A stretch of DNA of 64,000 bases, taken from assembly GCA_965220985.1 (NCBI GenBank), contig OZ244854.1:1116001-1180000 (forward strand). The letters are read 5' to 3'. Every line of letters starts with the position of its first letter. The stretch's first letter is position 1. Shown piece by piece: positions 62,733 to 64,000 of the stretch. The notes beneath the pieces are model-generated. The model saw only the letters and a list, made by a program, of their open reading frames with translations. It had not been told where the DNA came from and searched no databases. The position numbers and the translations under genes are program-made. The DNA is from JAPPHA01 sp965220985. Its GTDB lineage: Bacteria; Pseudomonadota; Alphaproteobacteria; Rhodobacterales; Rhodobacteraceae.

Positions 62733-64000
62733 CGTTCGACTACGTGATCGCTGGCGGTGGATCGGCGGGTTGCGTTCTCGCGGCCAGGCTGGCCGAGGAT
62801 CCGTCGGTTTCGGTCTGCCTTGTCGAGGCGGGTGGCAAGGGACGCGACCTCTTCATTCGAATGCCTGCGGGCAACGGGTTCGTGTTCGGAAATCCGCGCC
62901 TCGATTGGGGCTATCGCAGCGTCCCGCAGATGGGTCTGAACGGGCGAACGGTCTACTTTGCGCGCGGAAGGGCGCTCGGCGGTTCGTCGATAGTCAACGG
63001 CATGATCTACATGCGGGGTATTCCGGTCGATTACGACATGTGGCGGCAACAGGGGCTCGGGGGCTGGGGTTTTGCCGATGTGCTTCCGTACTTCAAGCGG
63101 GCTGAGGCTTCGCGCACGAGGCAGGACTCATGGCACGGGCAGACCGGTCCGCTCGCAACCGAGCCGTTGGCAAATTTCGGTGAAATCGATCGCGCGTTCA
63201 TCAATGCAGCCGTTGCCGCCGGTCATGGCGAACTGGATGATTTCAACCGGTCTGAACGGACCGGAGTCGCTCGGACCGACAGCACCGTCCGACAAGGTGT
63301 GCGGCAAACTTCCGCGATCGCCTATCTCGGCAACCCACCGCCGAACCTAACGATTCTGACCGAACGCCATGTCGCTCAGATCGTGTTGGATGGCACGCGG
63401 GCGGTTGGCATCCAGCCACTGTCCGGCGAAGAGATCCGTGCCGAACGTGAGGTTGTCGTTTGCCAGGGAGCGTTCGGAACGCCCCAGTTGCTGTTGCTGT
63501 CGGGAATCGGTCCGGCCGATCACCTGCACGCACACGGGATCAAGCCTGTGGTCGATTTGCCGGAAGTCGGCGCGAACCTGGCGGATCACGTCGATGTCTC
63601 GATGCAGCACGCATCCGACCGGCTGGATCTCAGCCACGCGCGTCACCAGCGCCTGGACCGTGCAGCGATGCTGATGGGGCGCTGGTTGCTGAATGGGACC
63701 GGGCCCGGATCCGGCGCGCTGTTTTCGGTTGGGCTGTTCCACGCGCTGAGAGACCCGGCATTGCCGGAGTTCCAGGTCTTCATGACGCCAATGATCGTCG
63801 ACGAGAACATCGGTGACGGCGAAAACGAGAAGGCGCCGCCATTGCAGCGTCTTGGTCGCCGTTTGCTGGTGCGAGGACGCATGGTTGCGCGTCCTGGAAT
63901 TCAGATCGACATCAATCTCGAACGACCGCGCAGCCTCGGCACCGTGCGCCTTGCAGGTCCCGATCCCGTTTCTCATCCACTGATCGATCCTTGCTATTTC
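62729..64000 (+). CDS. GMC family FAD oxidoreductase (choline dehydrogenase-like), cut by window end
   Basis: From a GTG overlapping the preceding stop, 424 codons remain open to the edge. The N-terminus TFDYVIAGGGSAGCVLAARL is the FAD-binding GGGSAG fold of GMC flavoproteins. ARGRALGGSSIVNGMIYMRG is the first GMC signature, and the window ends within SHPLIDPCYF. The catalytic His pair lies beyond the edge. These enzymes oxidise primary or secondary alcohols. Coupling to the beta-decarboxylating dehydrogenase suggests they share a pathway. Confidence 0.85.
   Translation, partial: MTFDYVIAGGGSAGCVLAARLAEDPSVSVCLVEAGGKGRDLFIRMPAGNGFVFGNPRLDWGYRSVPQMGLNGRTVYFARGRALGGSSIVNGMIYMRGIPVDYDMWRQQGLGGWGFADVLPYFKRAEASRTRQDSWHGQTGPLATEPLANFGEIDRAFINAAVAAGHGELDDFNRSERTGVARTDSTVRQGVRQTSAIAYLGNPPPNLTILTERHVAQIVLDGTRAVGIQPLSGEEIRAEREVVVCQGAFGTPQLLLLSGIGPADHLHAHGIKPVVDLPEVGANLADHVDVSMQHASDRLDLSHARHQRLDRAAMLMGRWLLNGTGPGSGALFSVGLFHALRDPALPEFQVFMTPMIVDENIGDGENEKAPPLQRLGRRLLVRGRMVARPGIQIDINLERPRSLGTVRLAGPDPVSHPLIDPCYF

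Noticed and set aside
1..64000. CRISPR arrays, tRNA and rRNA genes
   Set aside because: Reading both strands I saw no regularly spaced direct repeats, no tRNA-like cloverleaf with a CCA end and no rRNA sequence. A covariance-model scan would be the decisive test for tRNA and small RNA genes.

Overview
The window reads as about 64 kb of high-GC chromosome from an alphaproteobacterium. The main evidence is the left end. It carries a candidate replication origin followed by maf-aroE-coaE-dnaQ-secB-fxsA-timA, a block known to sit next to the origin in Caulobacter and relatives. It also carries tsaE-amgK-murU-addB-addA-trxA and rph/rdgB/hemW divergent from hrcA-grpE. The rhamnose locus has the rhizobial rhaRSTPQUK / rhaDI layout. 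I cannot place the organism more finely from sequence alone.

Layout. (1) 1-2.2 kb: a gene tail, an MFS exporter and hemJ, all the complete genes being on the minus strand. (2) 2.2-2.64 kb: an AT-rich stretch plus a cluster of DnaA boxes, the probable oriC. (3) 2.6-18.8 kb: housekeeping genes for nucleotide hygiene (maf), shikimate and CoA synthesis, proofreading (dnaQ), protein export (secB), tRNA t6A (tsaE), peptidoglycan recycling (amgK, murU), AddAB recombination nuclease/helicase and thioredoxin. Many start codons overlap the preceding stop. (4) 19-24.4 kb: a TRAP transporter and a DadA-type amino-acid dehydrogenase, divergent from an Asp/Glu-racemase-like gene. This is probably an amino-acid uptake and oxidation unit, with a clear intrinsic terminator inside the TRAP operon between dctP and dctQ. 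(5) 24.4-31.8 kb: hemW-rdgB-rph, hrcA-grpE and mutS. (6) 31.8-32.4 kb: a decayed IS630 transposase. (7) 32.5-43.2 kb: a complete L-rhamnose utilisation locus, with rhaDI on minus and rhaR-rhaS-rhaT-rhaP-rhaQ-rhaM-rhaK on plus, and repeated TTTTTGATTG operator-like motifs between them.

(8) 43.2-46 kb: a decayed islet. It holds a 6-phosphogluconate-dehydrogenase-like gene whose Rossmann motif lies upstream of its first ATG, a LysR HTH fragment, and a truncated, frameshifted protein resembling the N-terminal domain of S8 (subtilase) anti-phage peptidases. (9) 46-54 kb: a di-haem MauG/cytochrome c peroxidase homologue, a second sugar ABC transporter with a divergent binding protein and a single-domain ATPase, a CRTAC1/FG-GAP exported protein overlapping the ATPase gene, and a PhyH-type Fe(II)/2-oxoglutarate dioxygenase. 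(10) 54-55.7 kb: a DNA photolyase. (11) 56-64 kb: a phosphonate catabolic run, phnW-phnA-phnY-pbfA, which would convert 2-aminoethylphosphonate (and its 1-hydroxy derivative via PbfA) through phosphonoacetaldehyde and phosphonoacetate to acetate and phosphate. It continues without a gap into an isopropylmalate-dehydrogenase-like gene and a GMC oxidoreductase cut off by the window edge. These last two have no assigned role in phosphonate catabolism that I know of and are the most interesting functional unknowns here. I saw no tRNA, rRNA or CRISPR array.
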